DNA from: Clostridia bacterium
GTDB taxonomy: Bacteria; Bacillota; Clostridia; Oscillospirales; Acutalibacteraceae
DNA: 64,000 nt
Direction: 5' to 3'
Assembly: GCA_017516745.1 (NCBI GenBank)
Contig: JAFXBF010000011.1
Span: 180,640-244,639 of the forward strand
Shown: positions 26,538 to 35,621 of the stretch, piece by piece
How the letters are laid out: every line of letters begins with the position of its first letter
Position numbering within the stretch: position 1 is the first letter of the stretch
Translations under genes and position numbers: made by a program
The notes under the pieces: generated by a model
What the model was told of the DNA's origin: nothing
Seen by the model: the letters and a program-made list of their open reading frames with translations, nothing else
Databases searched by the model: none

Positions 26538-27515
26538 ATGAACAAAATCGGTGTTCTCACAAGCGGCGGCGACGCCCCCGGTATGAACGCTGCCGTACGT
26601 GCAGTTGTCCGTACAGCCCTTTACAACAATATGGAGGTTGTAGGTATCCGTTACGGCTACAAGGGTCTTCTTGAGGAAGACTTTGTTGAAATGGGTATGC
26701 GTAACGTCTGCGATATTATCCACCGTGGCGGTACAAAGATTTATACTGCCCGCTGCCCCGAATTCAAGGAGGAGGAAGCAGTACACAGAGCAGTTGAAAT
26801 CGCAAAGAAGAACGGCATTGAAGGTCTTGTTGTCGTTGGCGGCGACGGTTCCTTCCGTGGCGCAAGAGACCTTTCCAACTTCGGTCTTCCCTGTGTTGCC
26901 GTTCCCGGTACTATAGATAACGACATCGTCTGCACAGACTATACAATCGGCTTTGACACCTGCCTTAACACTGTTCAGCAGCTTGTTGACCGCCTTCGTG
27001 ATACTATCGAAAGCCACAGCCGCTGCTCTGTTGTAGAGGTTATGGGTGCCCGTGCAGGCTACCTTACACTCAACGCAGGTATTGCTGTCGGCGCTACGGC
27101 TATCGTTATTCCCGAAATTCCCTACGATATCGAGAAGGACGTCATCAGCAAGATTAAGCGCACAAAGGAAACAGGCAAAAACCACTTCATCGTTATGGTT
27201 GCAGAAGGTGTCCGCTTCCGTGACGGTGTAACCGTTGAGCAGATGGCAAAGGAAATCGAGGAAAAGACAGGCATCGAAACCCGTGCAACTGTCCTCGGCC
27301 ATATCCAGCGTGGCGGTTCTCCCACAGTACGTGACCGTGTTATCGCAAGCCAGATGGGTAACAAGGCTGTTCACCTCCTTCACGAGGGTAAGAGCAACCG
27401 TGTTGTCGTAATGCACGGCGAGCAGATTACAGACCACGACATCAACGAAGCGCTCAATATGAAGAAGACCATTGATAAGGACCTCTACAACTGCGCTATG
27501 GAGATTTCTCTGTAA
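26538..27515 (+). CDS. pfkA: ATP-dependent 6-phosphofructokinase
   Basis: Phosphorylates fructose 6-phosphate, the committed step of glycolysis. 325 residues, bacterial PfkA size: LTSGGDAPGMNAAVRAVVR (ATP site, glycine-rich), GGDGSFRGARDLSNFG, PGTIDNDI with the catalytic aspartate, GFDTCLNTVQQ, EVMGARAGYL and the effector-site IQRGGSPT. The GGDGSFRGA stretch has Gly in the position commonly associated with ATP rather than PPi use. Monocistronic with its own promoter and a strong terminator. Confidence 0.97.
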   Translation: MNKIGVLTSGGDAPGMNAAVRAVVRTALYNNMEVVGIRYGYKGLLEEDFVEMGMRNVCDIIHRGGTKIYTARCPEFKEEEAVHRAVEIAKKNGIEGLVVVGGDGSFRGARDLSNFGLPCVAVPGTIDNDIVCTDYTIGFDTCLNTVQQLVDRLRDTIESHSRCSVVEVMGARAGYLTLNAGIAVGATAIVIPEIPYDIEKDVISKIKRTKETGKNHFIVMVAEGVRFRDGVTVEQMAKEIEEKTGIETRATVLGHIQRGGSPTVRDRVIASQMGNKAVHLLHEGKSNRVVVMHGEQITDHDINEALNMKKTIDKDLYNCAMEISL

Positions 27516-27540
27516 GCTATAACAATAATAAAAACATCAA

Positions 27541-27572
27541 GGCTCTGTACTTTTCGGGTACAGAGCCTTTTT
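27541..27572. terminator. Bidirectional terminator between pfkA and the M56 gene
   Basis: Perfect 10-bp stem GGCTCTGTAC/GTACAGAGCC, 7-nt loop, then T5 on the plus strand and an A-rich left flank for the convergent minus-strand gene. Confidence 0.9.
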
Positions 27573-27583
27573 AGTGTTTGTGC

Positions 27584-29776
27584 TTATTCTTTTAATTCAT
27601 AAACAGCCCATACTGTGGGAATCTGCAGGGGATAGGTTTCCTGGACTGTGCCGTCGTAGATAAAGCGTACCTTGTCGCCCTTTTTCATTTCGGGCAGCTT
27701 AATGTGGGATAATACGCTTTTAAGGCTGACGTAAGCCTGTGTGCCTTCGTTAATTCCTGCGTTGTCTCCATAGGCTTTGACAAACAGACTGCTGCCGTTG
27801 TTTTCCGTAATTACGGCATCAAAATGCGGCTCGTCATTATAACCTACGGGTGCAGTAACGCCGACGATATCATTTGCAGTTGTCGTTTCTGCGTTGTTCC
27901 GTGTACCTTCGCTGATAAACTTAACCGCCGCAGAATATTCCGTTGTGCTTATATCGGCGTAAGTGATAAGCAAATCCTTGTTGCCGTTAACCGTATTACG
28001 CTTGATTATTGTGTAATCATCATACCAATAAAACATTGTGCCGCCGTCCTTGAGCATATCACGCTTTATTATTCCGCAGTTAGCATCATTATTGGCTTTT
28101 TCAATCAGCCTGTCAACGCTCATTTTGCCCGAATTGAGCGCATCGCCGATATACATTTGCTTGCCGTCAAGCGTAATATATGCCTCGTCAAGGCAGTAGA
28201 GGTATGCGTGAAATCCGTTCTTTTTGTAAAAGGCTTCATCTGTCATCCAGGTAACACCGCTTGATTTGCTTCTTTTAACAGTCAACTCGTAATCAAATTT
28301 TGCTTCAAGCATAACGGTTGTATGCTCTGTTGTGGATTGTTCGGTAATGTCGTTTTCGCTCAGTCCGAAATAGTCCATAGCTTGACGGATGCATTCAGCT
28401 TCAAGCTCTTTTACATAGCTTTGCGTGTCATAATCAACTCCGGCAGGGAATTTGGCTTGCAAATCCTTGATGTACGAGCTGCCCATACCCGGCTCCCAGT
28501 AATCGAAAAGCACATAGTTTCCGTCACCGTCAACGGTAAACGACAGCGCAAGCGGAATTATAGTGCCGCCCTTTTCAACAAGCTGTTCGTTTTCAGTGCT
28601 GTATTCCTGATACATCGAAACAAGGTAAACGGTTTCCTTCTGAATATTGTCATCGTCTGCGGCGTCACTCATAACCTCGTTTGCGAGGATTTTGTGTGCT
28701 TCGCAGGCAACCTCGCCTTCAAGGAAGCTGCCCTTGTTGTGGTTGATAATTTCCGTTCTTATAAGGGTGTCAAGGTCGGGTGAAATATTCGGCGAATAGT
28801 CTGTTTTGTTCGTTCCCTTGGGATTTGTGAGGAAGCAGACTGCCGTAATTATGCAAACGGCAACCGCCGCAATAATAACCCAGAACGCAGGCTTTTTGTA
28901 ATTCATAACTCCTTTTATCCTTTCCTTTACGCCCGTTTCACCAAAGGCAAGGGGACAGGCGGCAATGGATTTGCGGCTGATGCTTGCGTTGAGCAAAGCC
29001 ACAGAATATTCCTTACGTGTGTCCTCACCGAGGTTTTTTATAACCCTTTCGTCGCAGGCAGCCTCAATATCCCTGCAAAGCAGAACATAAGCAACCCACA
29101 TTAGCGGGTTAAACCAATAAATGCTCAGCAGCACGAAGCCCAGCGGCTTTATAAGGTGGTCAAGGCGTTTGATGTGCGCTTTTTCGTGCGCAATTACAAG
29201 CGGCAGGTCTGTTTCGTTTGTGTTGTATGGAATATAAATTTTAGGCTTTATTATTCCGAGCACAAACGGGGAGAGCACAAACTCACTTTGGTATATGTTT
29301 CCTTCCTTTTTCGTTGCAGTTTTTAAGCTCATTTTAAGCCTTGCCCAGCTCGCAAGGGCATAAAGCAGCATAATTCCAAGCCCCAGCAGCCACACGCAGG
29401 CGAGAATTATTGTCACATCAACCGTTCTTTGAGCCATAGGCACAAAGTCGGCGTACTGTGTGTTTACCGCATTGTCAAGCGGCTCAATACCCGAATTGAT
29501 TTTAAATTCGTTTAAATAGGGCAGGGTGGGGTCAATTGTCTGTGCACTCGGAATAAGGCTGAACACGCTTTCGATTGAAAACGGGAAAATCAGCCTGAGT
29601 GCAACTATGCCCCAGAGCACGCAGTTAAGCCATTTCGGAGCTTTTCTGAACATCAGCCGCAGTAAAAAGACAGCCAGCACTATCCAGCCTGCCGTTATGC
29701 TGATATTCACAATTTCAAGAAACGGCACGGTAACAAAGGTTAAAAACTTCTGAATAAAATAAATAATTTCGTCCAT
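27584..29776 (-). CDS. BlaR1/MecR1-type M56 membrane metalloprotease sensor
   Basis: 730 residues. Membrane helices at about 28-40, 48-66, 120-145 and 205-232 surround the zinc-protease motif HEKAH (residues 197-201), with the downstream acidic ligand in RDIEAACDE near 238; this is the M56 layout. A further helix (about 300-320) leads to a ~400-residue extracytoplasmic C-terminal region. That region lacks a recognisable penicillin-binding SxxK/KTG arrangement, so the inducer is probably not a beta-lactam. It overlaps no other gene but follows the BlaI-type repressor by 12 nt, so the two form a sensor-repressor operon. Confidence 0.88.
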   Translation of the reverse strand: MDEIIYFIQKFLTFVTVPFLEIVNISITAGWIVLAVFLLRLMFRKAPKWLNCVLWGIVALRLIFPFSIESVFSLIPSAQTIDPTLPYLNEFKINSGIEPLDNAVNTQYADFVPMAQRTVDVTIILACVWLLGLGIMLLYALASWARLKMSLKTATKKEGNIYQSEFVLSPFVLGIIKPKIYIPYNTNETDLPLVIAHEKAHIKRLDHLIKPLGFVLLSIYWFNPLMWVAYVLLCRDIEAACDERVIKNLGEDTRKEYSVALLNASISRKSIAACPLAFGETGVKERIKGVMNYKKPAFWVIIAAVAVCIITAVCFLTNPKGTNKTDYSPNISPDLDTLIRTEIINHNKGSFLEGEVACEAHKILANEVMSDAADDDNIQKETVYLVSMYQEYSTENEQLVEKGGTIIPLALSFTVDGDGNYVLFDYWEPGMGSSYIKDLQAKFPAGVDYDTQSYVKELEAECIRQAMDYFGLSENDITEQSTTEHTTVMLEAKFDYELTVKRSKSSGVTWMTDEAFYKKNGFHAYLYCLDEAYITLDGKQMYIGDALNSGKMSVDRLIEKANNDANCGIIKRDMLKDGGTMFYWYDDYTIIKRNTVNGNKDLLITYADISTTEYSAAVKFISEGTRNNAETTTANDIVGVTAPVGYNDEPHFDAVITENNGSSLFVKAYGDNAGINEGTQAYVSLKSVLSHIKLPEMKKGDKVRFIYDGTVQETYPLQIPTVWAVYELKE

Positions 29777-29788
29777 TTTAACCCCTCC

Positions 29789-30139
29789 TTACTTTTCAAT
29801 AATTCTGCGAATCTGCTCAATTTCGTCATCGCTCAGTGACTTGGATTTTGCAAAGGCGGCAATGAAGGCAGGCACGGAGTTTTCAAACTTTTTCTCCATA
29901 AGCTCTTCGATTTCCGCCTGCTGTACCTCCTCCTTTGAAACAAGCGAGGTTACAACCGTGTTTTCGTTTTTGAGCACACCTCTGTCGGAAAGACGCTTGA
30001 TTACCGTGTAGGTAGTCGTTTTCGACCAGCCGAGCTGCTCCTTGCAAAGCTCACTCAACCTCCGTGAAGAAACGGGCTCGTTTTCCCAAAGGATAAGGCA
30101 GAAACGGTATTCGCTTTCAAATACCTTGGGTGCAGACAT
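29789..30139 (-). CDS. BlaI/MecI-type winged-helix repressor
   Basis: About 116 residues: ESEYRFCLILWENEPVSSRRLSELCKEQLGWSKTTTYTVIKRLSDRGVL is the winged helix of the BlaI/MecI (penicillinase repressor) family, and the helical C terminus is the dimerisation region with the area normally cleaved on induction. AAGGAA precedes the ATG at 30139; the GTG at 30148 overlaps the ribosome site. It lies directly downstream of two palindromic operators overlapping the -10, so autoregulation is strongly indicated. Confidence 0.92.
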   Translation of the reverse strand: MSAPKVFESEYRFCLILWENEPVSSRRLSELCKEQLGWSKTTTYTVIKRLSDRGVLKNENTVVTSLVSKEEVQQAEIEELMEKKFENSVPAFIAAFAKSKSLSDDEIEQIRRIIEK

Positions 30140-30163
30140 ATTTTTCACTTCCTTTTCGTTGTT

Positions 30164-30199
30164 CTAATGCATTAGTACAGCACTATTCTAACGCATTAG
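30164..30199. promoter_or_regulatory. Tandem palindromic operators for the BlaI-type repressor
   Basis: CTAATGCATTAG (30164-30175, perfect palindrome) and CTAACGCATTAG (30188-30199, one mismatch) are spaced 24 bp centre to centre. The upstream one overlaps the -10 of the blaI promoter. Confidence 0.8.
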
Positions 30200-30213
30200 A
30201 ACAAAATTGTCAA
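30185..30213 (-). promoter_or_regulatory. SigA-type promoter of the blaI-blaR1-like operon
   Basis: On the minus strand TTGACA (30208-30213), a 17-nt spacer, TAGAAT (30185-30190), interleaved with the operator palindrome. Confidence 0.85.
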
Positions 30214-30227
30214 GAGCAAATTTAAAA

Positions 30228-30490
30228 TTACTGTTTGTCGGGGACAAACTGTTATTAGTGCAAAGTGCAAAATGCAAAGTGCAAAGTGCAAAGTTAAGGG
30301 TCGCTTCGCTCCGATTATAATATGAAACTTTAAGTCGTGTACTTCTGAAAGAAGTGAAGGAGCTTTTAAACCTTTAAGATTCTTCGCTTACGCTCAGAAT
30401 GACATCACTTTTTGTTTTTGCTATTACAATGGGTGAGGGCGCAGCCCTCCCTAAATTTTGCGTTTTGCACTTTGCATTTTGCATTTATTT
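30228..30490. repeat. Composite intergenic repeat region bounded by TGCAAA heptamers
   Basis: This fills the gene-free stretch before pcrA. It holds a short palindrome (GTTTGTC, GGG, GACAAAC, near 30234), five TGCAAA-type heptamers (30258-30293), a GGGTCGCTTCGCTCCGA hairpin module, a TTCTTCGCTTACGCTCAGAA stretch, a second hairpin module (GGGTGAGGGCGCAGCCCTCCC) and inverted heptamers (30458-30487). The two heptamer blocks are inverted relative to each other. No coding potential. Confidence 0.6.
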
Positions 30491-30513
30491 ACATATATTT
30501 AATCTTTTCCGTC

Positions 30514-30542
30514 TTGCCTTTTATACTTATATATAGTAAAAT
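30514..30542 (+). promoter_or_regulatory. SigA-type promoter of pcrA
   Basis: TTGCCT (30514-30519), a 17-nt spacer, TAAAAT (30537-30542), 28 nt before the ATG. Confidence 0.7.
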
Positions 30543-30569
30543 AGACACATCTTATTATGGTGGTATATT

Positions 30570-32951
30570 ATGTTCAGCGATAAATTTATTCAGTTAAGAA
30601 AACAGGCTATAGAAAAACAGTTCGGTCGGATGAACGATATGCAGCGCAAGGCAATCTTCCGCACGCAGGGTCCCTTGCTTGTGCTTGCGGGTGCAGGCAG
30701 TGGCAAAACAACAGTTCTTGTCAACCGCATTGCAAACATTATGCAGTTCGGCAAGGCATATTATTCCGATTATGTCTGCCGTCCCGTTGAGCAGAGGGAT
30801 ATTGATGCAATTGAGGCATACCTCGACGGTGACGATTTTACCTATACATTCATCGAAGATTTGATGCAGGTCGATGTACCCCGTCCGTGGGAAATCCTTG
30901 CAATCACCTTCACAAACAAGGCGGCAAATGAGCTCAAGGAAAGGCTTGAAAAAATGCTCGGTCCTGACGGTAGCGAAATCTGGGCAAGCACCTTCCACGC
31001 CGCCTGCGCAAGAATTTTACGCCGTTACGGCGAAAGGCTGGGCTTTTCAAACCATTTCACAATCTACGATACGGACGATTCACGCCGTGCCATGAAAGAG
31101 TGCCAGCGTGCTTTGGGTATTGAGGACAGGGTGATTAACCACAAGGCGGCACTTGCCGAAATCAGCCGTGCAAAAGACAGCCTCATCACTCCCGAAGAGT
31201 TCAAACAGCAGGCTGGCAGCGATTTCAGGCTCAAGAAAATTGCCGACCTTTACGAAATGTATCAGGCAAACCTCAAAAAAGCCGATGCAATGGACTTTGA
31301 CGATATTATCGTAAATACGGTTTATCTTTTACAGCAGGAAAGGGATGTGCTTGAATACTATCAGAACAGGTTCAAGTACATAATGGTTGACGAGTATCAG
31401 GACACCAACCACGCACAGTATCAGCTTGTCAGCCTTCTTGCCGCAAAGAACAGAAATCTCTGTGTTGTCGGTGATGACGACCAGAGTATCTACAAGTTCC
31501 GTGGCGCTACGATTGAGAATATTCTCTCCTTTGAACAGCAGTTCAACGCCGAGGTTATCCGCCTTGAGCAGAATTACCGTTCAACACAGACCATTCTCGA
31601 TGCTGCCAATGCGGTTATTGCCCACAATTCACAGCGCAAGGGTAAAAACCTCTGGACAGATAACGGCGAAGGCGGAAAAATCATACTCAACACTTCCTAC
31701 GATGAGCAGTCTGAGGCAAGGTATATTGCCGACACCGTGCTTGACGGTGTTGCAGGCGGTCAGCGCTTTAACGATTTTGCCGTGCTTTACCGTGCAAACG
31801 CACAGTCGAACGCAGTTGAAAACGCCTTTGTTCGTATGGGTATTCCTTACTCGATTTTCGGTGGTCATAAGTTCTACGACCGTAAGGAAATCCGTGATGC
31901 TATTGCTTACCTTACCGTTATAAACAACACTTCCGACGATATAAGGCTTCGCAGAATTATCAACGAGCCCAAGAGGGGAATAGGTGATACCACAGTTGCC
32001 CATGCGGCAGATATTGCAAATTCGCTGGGTGTGAGTATCTTTGAAATTATTTCGCAGGCGCAGGATTATCCGCAGTTAAGCCGTGCTTCTTCAAAGTTAG
32101 TTGCCTTTGCCGATATGATAAAGGACTTTACCCTCAAAGCTGAGGAGCTTTCGCTCAAAGAACTGTTTGACTACGCAATGAAGGAAAGCGGCTATGTCGA
32201 TTCGCTTATGCTTGATGCCGAAACCGCAACGGACAGGCTTGCCAACATAAACGAGCTTTCGAACAACCTTCAGCGCTACACCGAGGAAAACGAGGAGGCA
32301 AGCCTCACGGGCTTCCTTGAGGAAGTTGCCCTTATGACAGACCTCGACGCAATGAACGAGGAAGCGGACAGAGCAGTTATGATGACTCTGCACTCCGCAA
32401 AGGGTCTGGAATTCAACAACGTATTCATTGTCGGTATGGAGGAGGGCGTTTTCCCCGGTATGCAGGCGGTTTATAACCCTGCCGAAATCGAGGAAGAACG
32501 CAGACTTGCCTACGTCGGCATTACGAGAGCCAAAAAACAGCTTTACCTTACCAAGACAAAGACGAGAATGCTCTACGGCTCAACCTCTCACAACCGCACC
32601 TCACGCTTTGCCGATGAAATTCCGATGGGGCTGATTAAGGAAACAGGTGTTGCAAAGCAAACCTCACCGTTTATGTCGGCAACAGGCGGCTTCGGCGGCG
32701 GATTTTCGGGCGGTACGAGAACACCTGTCAGCGCTTCAAAGCCCAAGGCTGCACCGCTTACAACCCCCAAAAGAAACGATGCACACGTAGAAACCTTCAA
32801 CACGGGCGACAGCGTTTCCCACGCTACCTTCGGCACGGGTGTCGTGCTTTCTGTCAAGCCTATGGGCAACGATGCCCTGCTTGAAATTGCCTTTGATAAG
32901 GCAGGCACAAAGAAGCTTATGGCAAAATTTGCCAAATTAAAGAAAAACTGA
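30570..32951 (+). CDS. pcrA: ATP-dependent DNA helicase PcrA/UvrD-like
   Basis: 793 residues, superfamily 1A 3'-5' helicase used in repair and in clearing obstacles from DNA. Motifs in order: LAGAGSGKTTVLVNRI (Walker A), AITFTNKAANELKERL (Ia), DEYQDTNHAQYQ (II), VVGDDDQSIYKFRGA (III), LEQNYRST (IV), MTLHSAKGLEFNNVFIVGMEEGVFP (V) and RRLAYVGITRAKKQLYL (VI). A ~45-residue insertion lies between motifs I and Ia (about 60-105), longer than in typical PcrA. The C terminus ends in a Tudor-like domain (GDSVSHATFGTGVVLSV) that in PcrA contacts RNA polymerase. Confidence 0.95.
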   Translation: MFSDKFIQLRKQAIEKQFGRMNDMQRKAIFRTQGPLLVLAGAGSGKTTVLVNRIANIMQFGKAYYSDYVCRPVEQRDIDAIEAYLDGDDFTYTFIEDLMQVDVPRPWEILAITFTNKAANELKERLEKMLGPDGSEIWASTFHAACARILRRYGERLGFSNHFTIYDTDDSRRAMKECQRALGIEDRVINHKAALAEISRAKDSLITPEEFKQQAGSDFRLKKIADLYEMYQANLKKADAMDFDDIIVNTVYLLQQERDVLEYYQNRFKYIMVDEYQDTNHAQYQLVSLLAAKNRNLCVVGDDDQSIYKFRGATIENILSFEQQFNAEVIRLEQNYRSTQTILDAANAVIAHNSQRKGKNLWTDNGEGGKIILNTSYDEQSEARYIADTVLDGVAGGQRFNDFAVLYRANAQSNAVENAFVRMGIPYSIFGGHKFYDRKEIRDAIAYLTVINNTSDDIRLRRIINEPKRGIGDTTVAHAADIANSLGVSIFEIISQAQDYPQLSRASSKLVAFADMIKDFTLKAEELSLKELFDYAMKESGYVDSLMLDAETATDRLANINELSNNLQRYTEENEEASLTGFLEEVALMTDLDAMNEEADRAVMMTLHSAKGLEFNNVFIVGMEEGVFPGMQAVYNPAEIEEERRLAYVGITRAKKQLYLTKTKTRMLYGSTSHNRTSRFADEIPMGLIKETGVAKQTSPFMSATGGFGGGFSGGTRTPVSASKPKAAPLTTPKRNDAHVETFNTGDSVSHATFGTGVVLSVKPMGNDALLEIAFDKAGTKKLMAKFAKLKKN

Positions 32952-32971
32952 TTACAAAGGAGATATATGCT

Positions 32972-33895
32972 ATGATCAAATCAATTCCCAACGGTGTTTT
33001 CCCGACTATGATTACACCCTACACCGCAGACAACAAGATTGACTACAACGCCGTAGAACAGCTCATCGACTGGTACGTAAAAAAAGGCGTTGACGGTATC
33101 TTTGCAATCTGCCAGTCCAGCGAAATTTTCTTCCTCTCCTTTGAGGAAAGACTTGAGCTTCTCAAGTTTATCGTTGAGCGTGCCCCCAAGAACATTTCAA
33201 TTGTTGCTTCCGGTCACACGGCAGACGATATCGGCACACAGATTGAAGAGGCAAAGGCCTTTGTCGATGTAGGTATTGACGGCTATGTTTTCATTTCAAA
33301 CCGCCTTGCCGCAAAGGATGAGGACGACAGCGTATTCCTTCGCAACGTTGATATCTTTATGGATGAAATCAAGGATACAGCCTTCGGTATTTACGAGTGC
33401 CCCTATCCCTACAAGCGCCTTATGACTCCCGAAACCCTCGGCGAGCTTGCACGCACAGGCAGATTTACCTTCCTTAAGGATACCTGTTGCAACCCCGCAA
33501 TGATTAAGGCAAAGCTTGACGCTGTCAAGGGCACGGGTATGAAGATATATAACGCAAACTCCGCAACCCTTCTTGAAACTCTGCGTATGGGCTGTGCAGG
33601 CTTCTCGGGCGTTATGGCAAACTTCCACCCCGAGCTTTATGCATGGCTTTGCAAGAATTACGACAAGGAGCCCGAAAAGGCAGAAATGGTACAGGATGTC
33701 GTTGGCTTCTTCTCCGTTGCAGAGTGTCAGGTTTACCCCATCAACGCAAAATACTACCTCGGTCTTGAAGGTATCGATATGGGCTACACCTCCCGTGCAC
33801 GCAATATGGACGATTTCTTTATCGGCCGTAAATACGAAATCGAGCAGATGCACAGAGTCACTCAGCGTGTCAAGGAGCAGCTCGGCATAGAATAA
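32972..33895 (+). CDS. DapA/NAL-family class I aldolase (dihydrodipicolinate synthase family)
   Basis: 307-residue TIM-barrel enzyme. GVFPTMITPYTADNKIDYNAVEQLIDWYVKKGVDGIF is the family N terminus, the tyrosine in GIYECPYPY corresponds to the catalytic Tyr, and the lysine in TFLKDTC to the Schiff-base Lys. The usual GTTGE signature is replaced by CQSSEIFFLS, so this is not canonical DapA; it is more likely a sugar-acid or sialic-acid-type lyase or dehydratase. Starts 20 nt after pcrA with GGAGAT, so may be co-transcribed. Confidence 0.85.
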   Translation: MIKSIPNGVFPTMITPYTADNKIDYNAVEQLIDWYVKKGVDGIFAICQSSEIFFLSFEERLELLKFIVERAPKNISIVASGHTADDIGTQIEEAKAFVDVGIDGYVFISNRLAAKDEDDSVFLRNVDIFMDEIKDTAFGIYECPYPYKRLMTPETLGELARTGRFTFLKDTCCNPAMIKAKLDAVKGTGMKIYNANSATLLETLRMGCAGFSGVMANFHPELYAWLCKNYDKEPEKAEMVQDVVGFFSVAECQVYPINAKYYLGLEGIDMGYTSRARNMDDFFIGRKYEIEQMHRVTQRVKEQLGIE

Positions 33896-33944
33896 TCCCT
33901 GCTTTTAAGTAATAAGGAAATATAGTAAGAAAGGCGGTTTTCCT

Positions 33945-35357
33945 GTGAAAAAAACATTTAAGGCAATAATCTCTGTTCTTATGTCCCTTGTTCTTGTTTT
34001 TTCAATTACCTCTTCGGCTTTTGCAACCGAAACGGAAGGCTGCGACTGCGGTCAGGCACCTACGGTTTTTGTTCCGGGTATCGGTGCGGTAATTTCCTCC
34101 GTAGACGAAAACGGCGAGGAATATTCCGTATTTCCCATTGAAAACAGCAAGCTGATACCGGGAGTTATAGGCTTCCTGCCCGTTGCACTTATTACGGGTG
34201 TTTTCGGCGGCTGGGAATACGTTGCCAAAGCTCTTGATACTCTGCTCAACGACCTTTTTGCCGATATGTACTGCGACAATAAGGGCAACCCCGTAAAGGA
34301 AACCTTTGTTGACGACAGCCACGAGGTAACGGTTGACAGACATCTGAACCAGAACTATTTCCACTTTGAGTACGACTGGCGTCTTGACCCTTATGAGTCT
34401 GCCGCACAGCTTGACGCTTATATTGACGAAATTATCGAGGTAACGGGTCACGACAAGGTAATTCTCAATGCCTTCAGCGAGGGCGGCGAAATTTCTCTTG
34501 CCTACCTTGATGCTTACGGCTCGGATAAAATTGAAAAGTATATTGCAGAGTGCTCCGCTTTCCAGGGACTTACCGTTATCGGCAAGCTTTTCACCAAGCA
34601 GAGCTCAATTGAAAGCGAAGCTCTTGTAAATTACCTTGCCACGATGCTTCCCACCGTAGGCCTTGACAGCAGCCTTACAAATCTTATTGTCGGCCTTAAA
34701 TATCTCGGTATTTACGAGCTTGTCGAAGCAATCGCAGCCATTGTTCTGGACAACTGCTTTGAAACAATTTACTACGGCTTTGCCCGCAATTCCTTTGCTT
34801 CAATGCCGGGCGTGTTCAACTTTACACCGGCGGAATATTATGACGATGCAATTGAATTGCTCTTCGGTGACGACCCGAAGTATGCTGAGCTCATTGCAAA
34901 GTACGACCGTTACCACAACGCACAGGTTAATGCCGGAAAAATCCTCAAGGCCTGTCAGGACAGCGGCACGGCAATCTGCCTTATCTCAAACTACGGCTGC
35001 GACCCGATGCCCTTTGTCGGCAATGAACGCTACCAGTCAGACTCTCTGATTGATGCAAAATTTACCTCTGGCGGTGCAACCTTTGCTCCCGTTGGCCAGA
35101 CACTCGGCGAAAGCTACGTACAGAAGAATGCTGACGGACACAACCACCTTTCACCCGACGGCTGTGTTGATGCTTCAACCTGTATGTTCCCCGAGAGCAC
35201 CTGGTTCGTTTCGGATTTCAACCATTGGAACGAGCACGACGACCTTGTCGAATGGCTCAAGGCTTATGACGGACAGCCCACGGTATGGGATAACCCCGAC
35301 TATCCGCAGTTCCTCAAAGGCAATGCCGCGACAGGCGAGATGGTACCTCAGAAATAA
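33945..35357 (+). CDS. Secreted alpha/beta hydrolase (lipase/LCAT-like)
   Basis: 470 residues with a Sec signal peptide (MKKTFKAIISVLMSLVLVFSITSSAFA, cleavage near residue 27). After it: TVFVPGIGAV (oxyanion-loop-like), FEYDWRLDPYESAAQL, which resembles the YDWR motif of lecithin:cholesterol acyltransferase-like lipases, and the nucleophile elbow NAFSEGGEISLAYL, with Ser in an F-S-E-G-G context instead of strict GxSxG. A late HNHLSPDG may supply the catalytic histidine. The start is GTG with AAAGGCGG upstream. Likely an exported esterase or lipase; the substrate is unknown. Ends at a strong terminator. Confidence 0.75.
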   Translation: MKKTFKAIISVLMSLVLVFSITSSAFATETEGCDCGQAPTVFVPGIGAVISSVDENGEEYSVFPIENSKLIPGVIGFLPVALITGVFGGWEYVAKALDTLLNDLFADMYCDNKGNPVKETFVDDSHEVTVDRHLNQNYFHFEYDWRLDPYESAAQLDAYIDEIIEVTGHDKVILNAFSEGGEISLAYLDAYGSDKIEKYIAECSAFQGLTVIGKLFTKQSSIESEALVNYLATMLPTVGLDSSLTNLIVGLKYLGIYELVEAIAAIVLDNCFETIYYGFARNSFASMPGVFNFTPAEYYDDAIELLFGDDPKYAELIAKYDRYHNAQVNAGKILKACQDSGTAICLISNYGCDPMPFVGNERYQSDSLIDAKFTSGGATFAPVGQTLGESYVQKNADGHNHLSPDGCVDASTCMFPESTWFVSDFNHWNEHDDLVEWLKAYDGQPTVWDNPDYPQFLKGNAATGEMVPQK

Positions 35358-35375
35358 TTATTAAATAAAATTTAT

Positions 35376-35413
35376 CGGCTTGCACGGAACGGTTTTCGTG
35401 CAAGCCGTTTTTT
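35376..35413 (+). terminator. Terminator of the secreted hydrolase
   Basis: Perfect 11-bp stem CGGCTTGCACG/CGTGCAAGCCG with a 10-nt loop and T6. Confidence 0.93.
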
Positions 35414-35424
35414 GTCTGCGGCAA

Positions 35425-35530
35425 AAAATGCAAAGGGCACAATGCAAAATGCACTGATAGACAATAATCAAAATTCGGAGCGTAGCGACCCTCAGTTTTG
35501 CACTTTGCGTTTTGCATGTTGCATTTATTC
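35425..35530. repeat. MITE-like element with inverted TGCAAA heptamer ends
   Basis: The left end carries AATGCAAAGGGCACAATGCA and the right end the inverse, TTTTGCACTTTGCGTTTTGC. The core contains GGAGCGTAGCGACCCT, the inverse of the GGGTCGCTTCGCTCC module at 30299. Together with 2155-2220 and 30228-30490 it defines a dispersed family. No coding potential. Confidence 0.6.
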
Positions 35531-35621
35531 TCGCCACCCTAAGAAAAAAGATTTGTTCCCGATAATCAAATCCGACTGTTTTTTCAAACTCACGGGTATA
35601 AAATAAAAGCACTAAAGGGCG

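Noticed and set aside
30228-30490. CRISPR-like array suggested by repeated TGCAAA units
   Set aside because: Units are contiguous 7-bp repeats with no spacers of constant length, and no cas genes are present.
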